This document shows, one piece after another, positions 7,890 through 15,800 of a DNA stretch of 35,301 bases (position 1 is the first letter of the stretch; each line of letters opens with the position of its first letter). Origin of the DNA: XN24 sp047921395 (GTDB lineage Bacteria; Pseudomonadota; Gammaproteobacteria; Steroidobacterales; XN24); the NCBI GenBank assembly GCA_047921395.1, contig JBLRWH010000020.1, positions 1 through 35,301 on the forward strand, read 5' to 3'. The position numbers were made by a program, and so were the translations under genes. The notes under the pieces are model-generated. The model worked only from the letters and a program-made list of their open reading frames with translations, made no database searches and was not told the origin of the DNA.

Positions 7890-8834
7890 CTACTTCCGCG
7901 GCAGGTGGACCTCGGCGAGCATGCATCGCACACTCCCGCCGCCGCCCTCCTCGATCGCGGCGATGGGCGCCACCACGAGGCGGCAGCGGGCCTCCAGCGC
8001 CGCGCGCTGCGCTTCGTCCAGGGTCTCGAGCGCGCGCGCGGACAGCGCGAGGAGGCGCTCTCCCCCAGGGCCGGCCAGTTCCAGCATGTTGCCCGCGAAG
8101 CCGCACATCTGTTCGAGGCGGATCGGGATCACCGCGTGGCCGGTCTCCTCCAGGCGCCGGTGCACCGCGGCGCGCTGCGCGGCGTCGCTGATGGCCTCCT
8201 CGCACAGCACGGCGAAGTCGGTGCCGAGGCACATCAGCACGTTGGTGTGATAGACGGGCATGCCGTTGGCGTCCACGGCCACGAACGCGATCGGCTCGTA
8301 ATCCAGCACGCGGGCCGCCTCCGCCAGCACCTCGACATCGGTCCGCGCCGACAGGCACGCGTAGGCGACGCGGTTGACGCGATCCAGCACCATGCTGCCG
8401 GTGCCCTCGAGGAAACGGCCTTCCGCCTCGTGCCCGGACAGGTCGATGACTCGGTCGATCCGGAACCCCAGCGCCTGGCTGAGGTGCTCCAGCACGTCGC
8501 GGCGGCGTTCACGACGGCGGCAGGGGGCCATCATCGGGTACAGGACCACCGTGCCGTCGGCATGGAAGCTCACCCAGTTGTTCGGGAAGATCGAGTCCGG
8601 CGTCGGCGGGCTGGCGCTATCGTCGACGACGACCACCTCGACCCCCGCCGCGCGCAGGACGTCGACCAGTCCTTCGAACTCCACGGCGGCCGCCGCCTGC
8701 TCGGCCGCCGGGTCCGCCACCGCGGGGGGACGCTGGAAGGCGTTCGAGGCTACCGTCTCGGGGTTGCCGTGGAAGGCCACCGGACGAACCATGAACACCG
8801 TGCCCGCGGCCTGCTTTTCGGGTTGCATCGTCAT
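7890..8834 (-). CDS. ctlX: Arginine deiminase-superfamily hydrolase, CtlX-like
   Basis: This 314-aa protein resembles the CtlX family (citrulline utilisation hydrolase) of the arginine deiminase superfamily. Motifs are MVRPVAFHGNPET, FPNNWVSFHADG, FLEGTGSMVLDR, the catalytic His in PVYHTNVLMC and the C-terminal Cys in GGGSVRCMLAEVHLP. The expected role is hydrolysis of a ureido or guanidino amino acid in the cytoplasm. The 5' end is uncertain: ATGs at 8834 and 8828 are both possible and neither has a strong ribosome site. It is divergent from the GST gene at 8898. Confidence 0.82.
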   Translation of the reverse strand: MTMQPEKQAAGTVFMVRPVAFHGNPETVASNAFQRPPAVADPAAEQAAAAVEFEGLVDVLRAAGVEVVVVDDSASPPTPDSIFPNNWVSFHADGTVVLYPMMAPCRRRERRRDVLEHLSQALGFRIDRVIDLSGHEAEGRFLEGTGSMVLDRVNRVAYACLSARTDVEVLAEAARVLDYEPIAFVAVDANGMPVYHTNVLMCLGTDFAVLCEEAISDAAQRAAVHRRLEETGHAVIPIRLEQMCGFAGNMLELAGPGGERLLALSARALETLDEAQRAALEARCRLVVAPIAAIEEGGGGSVRCMLAEVHLPRK

Positions 8835-8897
8835 GCCGGCATTCTATCTCGGCCCGCGAGCGGATAGCATCGAACACTATTCAACGCGGAGACGCCG

Positions 8898-9569
8898 ATG
8901 ATCACTGTCCACCATCTCGAGAATTCCCGGTCCCAGCGCATCCTCTGGCTCCTCGAGGAGCTCGGCCTGCAGTACCGGGTGAAGCGCTACGCGCGCGATC
9001 CCGAGACTAAGCTCGCCCCCGCCGCGCTGCGCAAGGTGCATCCGCTCGGCAAGTCGCCCGTGGTCACCGACGGCGACCTGACCCTGGCCGAGTCGGGCGC
9101 AATCATCGAGTACCTGGTGGGGACCTACGGCGCCGGCAGCGGGCTTAAGCCCGACTCGGGAACCCCAGAGCGGCTGCGTTACACCTACTGGCTGCACTAC
9201 GCGGAGGGCTCCGCGATGCCGCCGCTGCTGCTGAGCCTGATCTTCAGGAAAATGCCGGAAGCGCCGATGCCGTTCTTCGTGCGTCCCGTGGTGCGCGGCA
9301 TCGCCGACAAGGTGCAGAAGACGTTCGTCGGGCCGCAGCTGGCGCAGCATCTCGACTTCATGGAGCAGGCACTCGGAAGTTCCGAGTGGTTCGCCGGCGA
9401 TGCGTTCACCGCGGCCGACATCCAGATGAGTTTCCCGCTCGAGGCCGCCGGCGCCGCCGGACTGCTCGAGACGCGGCCGCGCCTGCAGGAGTTCGTAGCG
9501 CGGATCACGGCGCGTCCCGCTTACCAGCGCGCCCTCAAGAAGGGCGGGCCCTACACGCTCGGCTTCTGA
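8898..9569 (+). CDS. Glutathione S-transferase
   Basis: This 223-aa cytosolic GST has an N-terminal thioredoxin-like domain (ITVHHLENSRSQRILWLLEEL) with the glutathione-binding ESGAIIEYL motif. The all-helical C-terminal domain contains FTAADIQMSFPLE. The Ser in SRSQR is at the usual catalytic position. It probably conjugates glutathione to small electrophiles; the substrate is unknown. A GGAG ribosome site precedes the ATG. It is a single-gene unit lying between the CtlX-like gene and the convergent anti-sigma gene. Confidence 0.9.
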   Translation: MITVHHLENSRSQRILWLLEELGLQYRVKRYARDPETKLAPAALRKVHPLGKSPVVTDGDLTLAESGAIIEYLVGTYGAGSGLKPDSGTPERLRYTYWLHYAEGSAMPPLLLSLIFRKMPEAPMPFFVRPVVRGIADKVQKTFVGPQLAQHLDFMEQALGSSEWFAGDAFTAADIQMSFPLEAAGAAGLLETRPRLQEFVARITARPAYQRALKKGGPYTLGF

Positions 9570-9600
9570 CGCCCGGCGGCAGGTGCCGGCGGACGGCGGC

Positions 9601-10494
9601 TCAGGCGCCCGGCTGCGCCACCAGCGCAATACGCTCCCGCGAGGACACCACCACGCCGCCGGGCGGCTCGACCGTGATTGCGAACAATACCGCCTCGCCG
9701 ACCGGCAGGCGCGCACGAATCGGCACGAGGACCTCGTCGGCCCCGGGCGGCACGTCGAACACGCCGCCGTCCACCGGGAAACGGTCATCCCGCCCGGCGT
9801 CGAAGATCCACAGCTGGTACTGCGCCACCGACGGGTCGTTGGCTTCGAGACCGCTGAAGCGCATCAGCCCGGCCTGCTCGGCGGGATTCCAGACCACGGC
9901 GCCGCCGGCCTCGCCCGCAGCGGGATCATCGGTGGCCGACCAGGGCAGCACCAGCGTACCCGGCCGCGCCGCCAGCGCCACCATCAACTGTTCGGGAGTC
10001 CGGTCCCGCAGCGCCGCCAGCGCCGCGTCCGTGTCGCCGAGCTCCCGCTCCAGCCTGGCCATCGATCCTTCCAGCGCCGCCTGGCGGGCGGCGAACGCCG
10101 CGCGTTCCTCGTGCAGCCGGTCCACCTGCAGCCAGCCGACGACGGCCAGCACCAGCGAGGCTGCGGCCGCCAGCCAGCCGCCCCAGGCAGTCACGGGACG
10201 CGGCCGCGCGGGAAACTGTGCGATGACGGCCGCGGGCGGCGCTTCCTCGGGGCGGCTGAACCAGGCGCGGGCATCGGCCTCGATCCGGGCGCGCAACGAT
10301 GCGGGCATCGGCTCGACGCGCAGACCGGACAACGCGAGCGATGCCGCGATGCGATCCAATTGGTCCAGGTCAGTATCCGGATAGCGCGCGGTGTAGTCGT
10401 TCAATTCGTCCTGTTCCGGGCCGCTCAGGCCCTCGACCGCGCGCGTGGCCAGCAAATCGGCGAGGTGCTCATCGTCGGGGAGCCGCGCTGCCAT
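9601..10494 (-). CDS. Anti-sigma factor, RskA/anti-sigma-K type
   Basis: This 297-aa membrane protein has a cytoplasmic N-terminal region (residues 1-100) that would hold the sigma factor. It lacks the HxxxCxxC zinc motif found in many anti-sigma domains. One transmembrane helix (WGGWLAAAASLVLAVVGWL, about 104-122) is followed by a short coiled coil and a periplasmic RskA-like domain (VVWNPAEQAGLMRFSGL, YQLWIFDAGR, SSRERIALVAQPGA). The start overlaps the stop of the ECF sigma gene (TGATG). This is the standard pairing in which the membrane partner restrains the sigma factor until a signal releases it. Confidence 0.88.
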   Translation of the reverse strand: MAARLPDDEHLADLLATRAVEGLSGPEQDELNDYTARYPDTDLDQLDRIAASLALSGLRVEPMPASLRARIEADARAWFSRPEEAPPAAVIAQFPARPRPVTAWGGWLAAAASLVLAVVGWLQVDRLHEERAAFAARQAALEGSMARLERELGDTDAALAALRDRTPEQLMVALAARPGTLVLPWSATDDPAAGEAGGAVVWNPAEQAGLMRFSGLEANDPSVAQYQLWIFDAGRDDRFPVDGGVFDVPPGADEVLVPIRARLPVGEAVLFAITVEPPGGVVVSSRERIALVAQPGA

Positions 10495-11051
10495 CAGCTG
10501 CTCTCCCCGGCATCGGCCACATCCCCGACTTGCATCAGTTCCCGCACGCGGATCAATCCCCGTCTCATCTGTGTCTTTACGGTCCCCAGCGGCATCCCGG
10601 TCACATCAGCGATCTCGCTGTGGCTCAGTCCCTGCAGCAGCCCGAGTTCGAGCACGCGCTGCTGCGCCGGCTTGAGCGTCGCCACGGCCTTCGCCGCCAG
10701 CGCCGCCTCCGTGAACGTCTCGCCCTCGTCCTGGGTGTTCGAGGCCAGCTCGAAGCCCGGGGCGTCGATGTCGTCCATGTAGGGTTCCCGACCCTGCCGC
10801 CTGATCCGGTCGATCAGCCTGCGGCGGGCGATCATCGCCACGAACAGCGTCTCCGATCCCTTCGATTCGTCGTACCGCGAGGCGCTCTTCCATATGTCCA
10901 GGAAGATCTCCTGGGTCGCATCTTCGGCATCGGCCGGGTTGTAACAGGACCGTCGCGCCAGCGACCACACGAGACCACCGAACTGGTCCATCACTTCCTT
11001 GATGGCACCACTATCGCCGTCGGCTACTCTCTTCAAGAGAGAATCCGGCAT
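10494..11051 (-). CDS. ECF RNA polymerase sigma factor
   Basis: This 185-aa sigma-70-family factor has region 2 (GLVWSLARRSCYNPADAEDATQEIFLDIW) for -10 recognition and core binding. Region 4 (LKPAQQRVLELGLLQGLSHSEIADVTGMPLGTVKTQMRRG) provides the -35 binding helix-turn-helix. It is translationally coupled to the RskA-type anti-sigma gene. A good sigma-70-type promoter lies at 11127-11155. No GGAAC-type self-regulated ECF promoter is obvious upstream, so autoregulation is not supported by the sequence. Confidence 0.93.
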   Translation of the reverse strand: MPDSLLKRVADGDSGAIKEVMDQFGGLVWSLARRSCYNPADAEDATQEIFLDIWKSASRYDESKGSETLFVAMIARRRLIDRIRRQGREPYMDDIDAPGFELASNTQDEGETFTEAALAAKAVATLKPAQQRVLELGLLQGLSHSEIADVTGMPLGTVKTQMRRGLIRVRELMQVGDVADAGESS

Positions 11052-11126
11052 CAGGAACTTCCTTTGCGACTGTTCGTTGCTGTAGAGACCGCGGATTCGG
11101 CATGATCCGCATCTGGGGGCCGGGCG

Positions 11127-11155
11127 TTTATAGCAAATTCGCCCCGCCCGGCCAA
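11127..11155 (-). promoter_or_regulatory. Sigma-70-type promoter for the ECF sigma operon
   Basis: On the minus strand TTGGCC (11155-11150), a 17-nt spacer and TATAAA (11132-11127) precede the sigma gene, leaving a leader of about 70 nt. The -10 matches at 5 of 6 positions and the -35 at 4 of 6. The 134-bp space up to 11186 must also hold the divergent dacB promoter, for which I see no convincing match. Confidence 0.55.
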
Positions 11156-11185
11156 TTGTAACCGCTCTCTGCGCCGAGGATTTCC

Positions 11186-12613
11186 GTGTCCAATACCCGC
11201 CGAATTTCTGTGTTCCTGTTCTTGCCGCTGTTGCTCCTGGCGCCCGCGGCGCACGCGAGTCCGGCCGACCTTCCCGGGACGGTGACCGCAGCGATGAAGC
11301 ACCATCGGCTCGATCCGGCCGGCGTCAGCGTCTTCGTGCAGGCCGTCGACGCGGACGAACCGGCCGTGGCGTTCAACGCGGCGGTGTTGCGCAGCCCGGC
11401 CTCGGTCATCAAGCTCGTGACCACCTACGCGGCGCTCGACCTGCTGGGCCCCGGCTACCGCTGGTACACCGACGTCCTGGCGACCGGGCCGTTGCGGAAC
11501 GGCCGCCTCGAGGGCGACCTCGTGCTGCGCGGCGGCGGCGACCCCGGGCTCAACACGGAGCGCTTCTGGACGCTGCTGCGCGAGGTGCGCGCCCGCGGCA
11601 TCCACGACATCGCCGGGAGCCTGGTCATCGACGACACGCTGTTCGCCACGAACGGGGAACAGTCGGGCGATTTCGACCGCCAGCCCTACCGGGCCTACAA
11701 CGTCCTCGCGAACGCGATGCTGGTAAGCAACAATGCGGTCGAGTTTCGCGTCGTGCGCGGCGAAGGCGACATTCGCGTCCATATCGAGCCCCCGCTGCAC
11801 GGCTTCCGCGTGGAGAACCGCATCCGCAGCAAGCCGGGCCAGTGCGGCGGCTTCCAGCGCGGCGTCGCCTTCGACCTCCCGGAAGGGTTCCAGGGCCGCC
11901 GGGCGATCCTGTCCGGCGCCTTCCCGACCGGCTGCCAGGATTACATGCTGTACCGCGCCGTCCTGCCGGCGCCGCAGTTCGCCGACGCCCTGTTCCGCAC
12001 CCTGTGGCAACAGCTCGGGGGCACCGTCGGCGGCCCGCTGAAAGTGGCCCCGGTGCCGGAGGACGCCCGGCTGATCTACAGGCACCCCTCGATCCCGCTC
12101 GCCGACCAGGTGCGCACCGCGAACAAGTGGAGCAACAACCCCATGACGCGCCACATGTTCCTCACCATGGGGATCGAGCGCGACGGCCCGCCGGGGACCA
12201 CGGACAAGGCCCGCGCGGCGCTCGCGGAATGGCTGGAACAGCGCGGTCTCGCCGCGCCCGGCCTGTTCATCGACAACGGCTCGGGACTGTCGCGGCACAC
12301 GCGCTTCACCGCGGACGTGCTCGGCCGGATGCTGCTGGACGCTTGGGCGCACCCGCAGATGGCGGAGCTGCTGTCGTCGATGCCGATCTCGGCGGTCGAC
12401 GGCACCCTGCGCAGCCGCTACAACGACGACATGGCCGGGCGCCTGCACCTGAAGACGGGCCGTCTCGACGGCGTCTCGGCCCTCGCCGGCATGATGCTCA
12501 ACCGCGCCGGGCGGCGCTACGTCGTGGTGGTGATCGTGAACGACCCCGATGCCCACCGCGGGTCCGGCGTCGCCGTCCAGGACGCCGTCGTGCGCTGGAC
12601 CTTCAACCGATAA
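11186..12613 (+). CDS. dacB: D-alanyl-D-alanine carboxypeptidase/endopeptidase (PBP4, peptidase S13)
   Basis: This 475-aa periplasmic peptidoglycan hydrolase removes the terminal D-Ala or cuts DD-crosslinks. A signal peptide (FLFLPLLLLAPAAHA) is followed by the active-site tetrad SVIK (73-76), SNN (316-318) and KTG (423-425) of the S13 family. The start is GTG at 11186, supported by a GAGGA ribosome site 6 nt upstream. The length fits class C PBP4 proteins. A weak AACCG...CGGTT hairpin overlaps the stop codon (12605-12622), without a U-tract. Confidence 0.93.
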   Translation: MSNTRRISVFLFLPLLLLAPAAHASPADLPGTVTAAMKHHRLDPAGVSVFVQAVDADEPAVAFNAAVLRSPASVIKLVTTYAALDLLGPGYRWYTDVLATGPLRNGRLEGDLVLRGGGDPGLNTERFWTLLREVRARGIHDIAGSLVIDDTLFATNGEQSGDFDRQPYRAYNVLANAMLVSNNAVEFRVVRGEGDIRVHIEPPLHGFRVENRIRSKPGQCGGFQRGVAFDLPEGFQGRRAILSGAFPTGCQDYMLYRAVLPAPQFADALFRTLWQQLGGTVGGPLKVAPVPEDARLIYRHPSIPLADQVRTANKWSNNPMTRHMFLTMGIERDGPPGTTDKARAALAEWLEQRGLAAPGLFIDNGSGLSRHTRFTADVLGRMLLDAWAHPQMAELLSSMPISAVDGTLRSRYNDDMAGRLHLKTGRLDGVSALAGMMLNRAGRRYVVVVIVNDPDAHRGSGVAVQDAVVRWTFNR

Positions 12614-12778
12614 AAAACGGTTCATCACGCTTTGCCGGGAAAATCGGCTCGCGCAGAGACGCAGAGAGGCAGAGGGCGGAGAAGATAGACAGGCAGGATT
12701 ACGAGGCAGGTCTTTCGCCGGGCGCCGGTAACTTACAGGCCCCGTCAGTTGGTGTCATGGTTTGTGGGCCACCCAACA
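12614..12778. repeat. Non-coding spacer with degenerate GCAGAGA short-period repeats
   Basis: No gene is seen here. Positions 12648-12710 are purine-rich and built from imperfect copies of a 7-8 nt unit (CGCAGAGA, CGCAGAGA, GGCAGAGG, GCGGAGAA), followed by AGGCAGGATTACGAGGCAGG. Short-period intergenic repeats of this kind are scattered through many environmental proteobacterial genomes. It lies between the convergent ends of dacB and the OmpA/barrel gene. Confidence 0.55.
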
Positions 12779-12818
12779 CTCCACAGCCTTCACACTAATC
12801 TGCGAAGAACCTAAAAAA
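12779..12818. repeat. Direct repeat copy A (matches sequence beside the rrn terminator)
   Basis: From CTCCACAGCCTTCACACTAA through TCTGCGAAGA to the run of six As, this segment matches 34938-34978 at about 35 of 41 aligned positions, in the same orientation. Here it begins only 5 nt beyond the stop codon of the OmpA/barrel gene. The hairpin that precedes the U-tract at the rrn copy is missing here; only GGGCC remains. Confidence 0.8.
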
Positions 12819-12822
12819 GGCC

Positions 12823-15800
12823 CTACAGCACGCCCACCACGTTCAGGAACACGCCGTGGTGGTCGAAGCTCAGGTCGGTCAGGTCCTCTGAGAAGTCCGT
12901 GAAGTTGTAGCCGAGCCCCAGCTTGACGTTCTTGCCCACCTGCCGGTAGAGCGTGACCAGCGCGCCGCTGCGCCGCTCGTCGAGGTCCGGCAAGTCGAGC
13001 ACCCGCCCTTCCACCAGCAGTTCCCAGCCCTGCCCCAGGCGCAGGTCGGTGCGCAGCACCACCAGGTGCGCGCTGTTGTCGAAGAAATCCCGGTCCTCGC
13101 GATCCAGGCTCACCTGGCCGAGGCGATACGCGTACTTGCCGCCGATGGACCAGCGCTGGGTGAGATCGTACATCGCGTCCAGCGAGGCGATGTGGCTCTT
13201 CTGGATGAACTCCGCGGCGGTGCCCTGCACGCTCACCTGGTCAGTCGTGGGCACGTTGTAGAAATAGGTGTACTTGGCAAGCGCATTCAGCCGGTCGTTC
13301 TGCACTGGGCGATAGGCATAGCCCAGCACCGCCTCCGTGAATCCGCCGTCGTAGAACTGGCCGAGCGAGCTGTCGCTGTCGGAATGGTTCAGCTTGCCCA
13401 CCAGCCGCCAGTCGGGCGAGAGCTGGTACTTGAGGCTGTTGCGGAACAGCCAGGTCGTCCGGTCCGACATGCCGCCCTCCGGCAGCTGCGAGCGGTCGTC
13501 GCGATACTCGATCGCGCTGGCCACCTGCACGGTGTCGAAGCCGTAGCCGACGCGCACGCCGCCGGCCTTGCGCTCGGTCTCGGCGCCCGTCTGGCGGTCC
13601 TCGAGAGTGCCCAGGTCCACGTTGGCGCCGAGGTTCCAGCGATCCGACAGCGCCAGGTTGACGCCCGTGGCGTGCGTCAGGCCAATCGTGTTGTCGGTGC
13701 GCTGGTAGCGCTCTTCCAGGAAGACGCTGGCGCTGTCCGACAGCCGGGACCGCGCCCCGGACACCAGGTTGCCGCGGCGCGAACGCACGCCGTTGTCGGT
13801 GCGCTCGTTTTCCAGCGAATAATTCATGTACACGTTGGTGCGCTCTGAATAGAGATAGCTGGTGCCCAGCTTGCCGCCCGCGCCGAGGTCGCCGTCGGAC
13901 ACCTCGCCCTCGACCAGCAGCCGCTCGCTGAAGCGATAGGCGCCGCCCGCGCCAATGCGGCCATTGTCCTCGCGGGTGTCGTCGGACGAGAGCGTGCCCT
14001 GGGCAAAGCCATAGCCGCGCCAGGCCGCCTTCGAGTCGTAGTCGACCTGCACCACGGCGTCCGTACGCTGGCCCTCTTCCTGGGTGAGCGCCACGACCGG
14101 GGAGCGATCTTCGCGACGGTCGCTGCGGACGCCCGTGCTCACCTGCCAGCGCTCGTTCACGCGGTAGCCGACATTGAGCTCCTGCGTGGTGGTTTCGAGT
14201 CCCTGGTCCTGCTCGCGGCGGTCGGCCTTGGCGGTGACCTCCAGCTTGTCCGTCACGGGCATGCTGAAGGTGCCGCCGAAATTGTCGGTATCCGTCGGCG
14301 TGGTCAGGCCCGGCGCCGAGTAGCCGGCCTCGAGGCTCTGGGCATAGACCGTGAGCCGCCCCCGGCCGTTCGCGAGGAAGTCGGCCAGGCCCACGCTGAC
14401 ATCGGCGCGGTAGGCCCCGGCATCGGCGTCGATGAAGCCCGCGTCGCCCGGGCCGCTGAAACCGAAGCCGCCGTCATTCGAGATCAGCGAGCTGGACACG
14501 AGCCCCTCGCTGCGCGCCGCCTGCAGCTTGACCCAGGACTCGGTGCTCTTGCGCAGCGTCAGATCGGCGGCGTTGAGGCTGCTGTCGTTATCGCCTTCTT
14601 CATTGGTGTTCGCCGTGACGCCGAGCTTCACGAAGTCGTTGAACCAGTACTGGACCTCGCCGCCGACGGCGAGCGCATCCAGGTCGTCCAGGCCCGGCGT
14701 GTACTCGTAGCGCGCGACCAGCCAGGCCTCGTCGCCGCTGAGGCCGCCGCTGCGCACGAGCAGCTGGTCGTCGACTGTCGAGGCCAGCGGCTCGGACAGC
14801 AGGATGCGGCCCTGCAGGTAGTCGATATCGTAGTCCACGAAGGGCCGCAGGTTGACGACCCCCGTGACGATTCCGGAATCCTTGTCACGCACCTCGATAC
14901 GCAAGCGCTCGGAGCCCGTCAGGATGTCCTGGTGGCGCAGGAAATAGAGCGAGCCGCCAGTGCCGCGAAAGGCCTGGAAGCTCGGCACGGTGCCCGGCTC
15001 CGCGGCGAAGCCGTCCACCACCAGGCGCTGCTCGCCGAATCCGGTCGTTTCCTGTGACTGGTAGCGCACGTTCGCGCCATAGAGTCCCCGGTCGACCTGG
15101 GCCAGCTCGTTGCCCATGTAGGCGACCTTGAAGTTCCCCCACAGGGCGTGGTTGTCTTGCTTGTCGACCCGCACGTAGAACTTGCCCTGCGTCGGTGCCA
15201 TCTCCTCGACCGTGCTGTCGTCGCCGAAGGTCGGGTAGTGGTAATCCGGGTCGATGCGCCGGAACAGGGCCTCGGGAGACTTGTCCAGGAAGTTGCTGAA
15301 CAATTCGCTGACCGGGGCTTCCCGCGTGTCGGCGCTGGCGGTCACTTTCCAGTCCTCGCGGAACCGGCCGCTGAGGAAGAACGCGAGGCGGCCGTCGGCC
15401 GAGGAGTCCTGGTCGTAGGGCGAATTCCCGCCCTGCAGCGCGTCGCGGGCGCTGTTGCTGCCGCTGTCGGACAGCGTCAGGTCTGCAATGCCGACATAGA
15501 ACCAGTCGTTCTTCTTGAGCTCGAGGTCGCGCAGGAACAGTTCGCCGTTGCCCGCGCCGTCGAGCACCGCCACCTCCACCGTGTGCATCCCTGCCGGGAG
15601 GATCTCCTCGGCGATGAAATTTCCCTGGGCGTCGACGGGCACCGGGCGGCCGGCCAGCCACACGGCGTGGCCCGGCGGAATCTCGCTGCCGCGCACGCGC
15701 ACCGTGCCGCTGCCGAGCGGAATGTTCCGGGTCGAGAGTTCGTTCTCGCCGTAGCCGGCGAGCAGCTCGGCATCGAGCGGTACGCGCAGCCGCGGCGGTG

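Noticed and set aside
12614..12778. CRISPR array or small-RNA gene in the dacB/OmpA spacer
   Set aside because: Repeat units are 7-8 nt, imperfect and contiguous, without spacers; no cas genes are present.
12813..12825. Intrinsic terminator after the OmpA/barrel gene
   Set aside because: There is a T6 run but no hairpin before it; it is better explained as part of direct repeat A.
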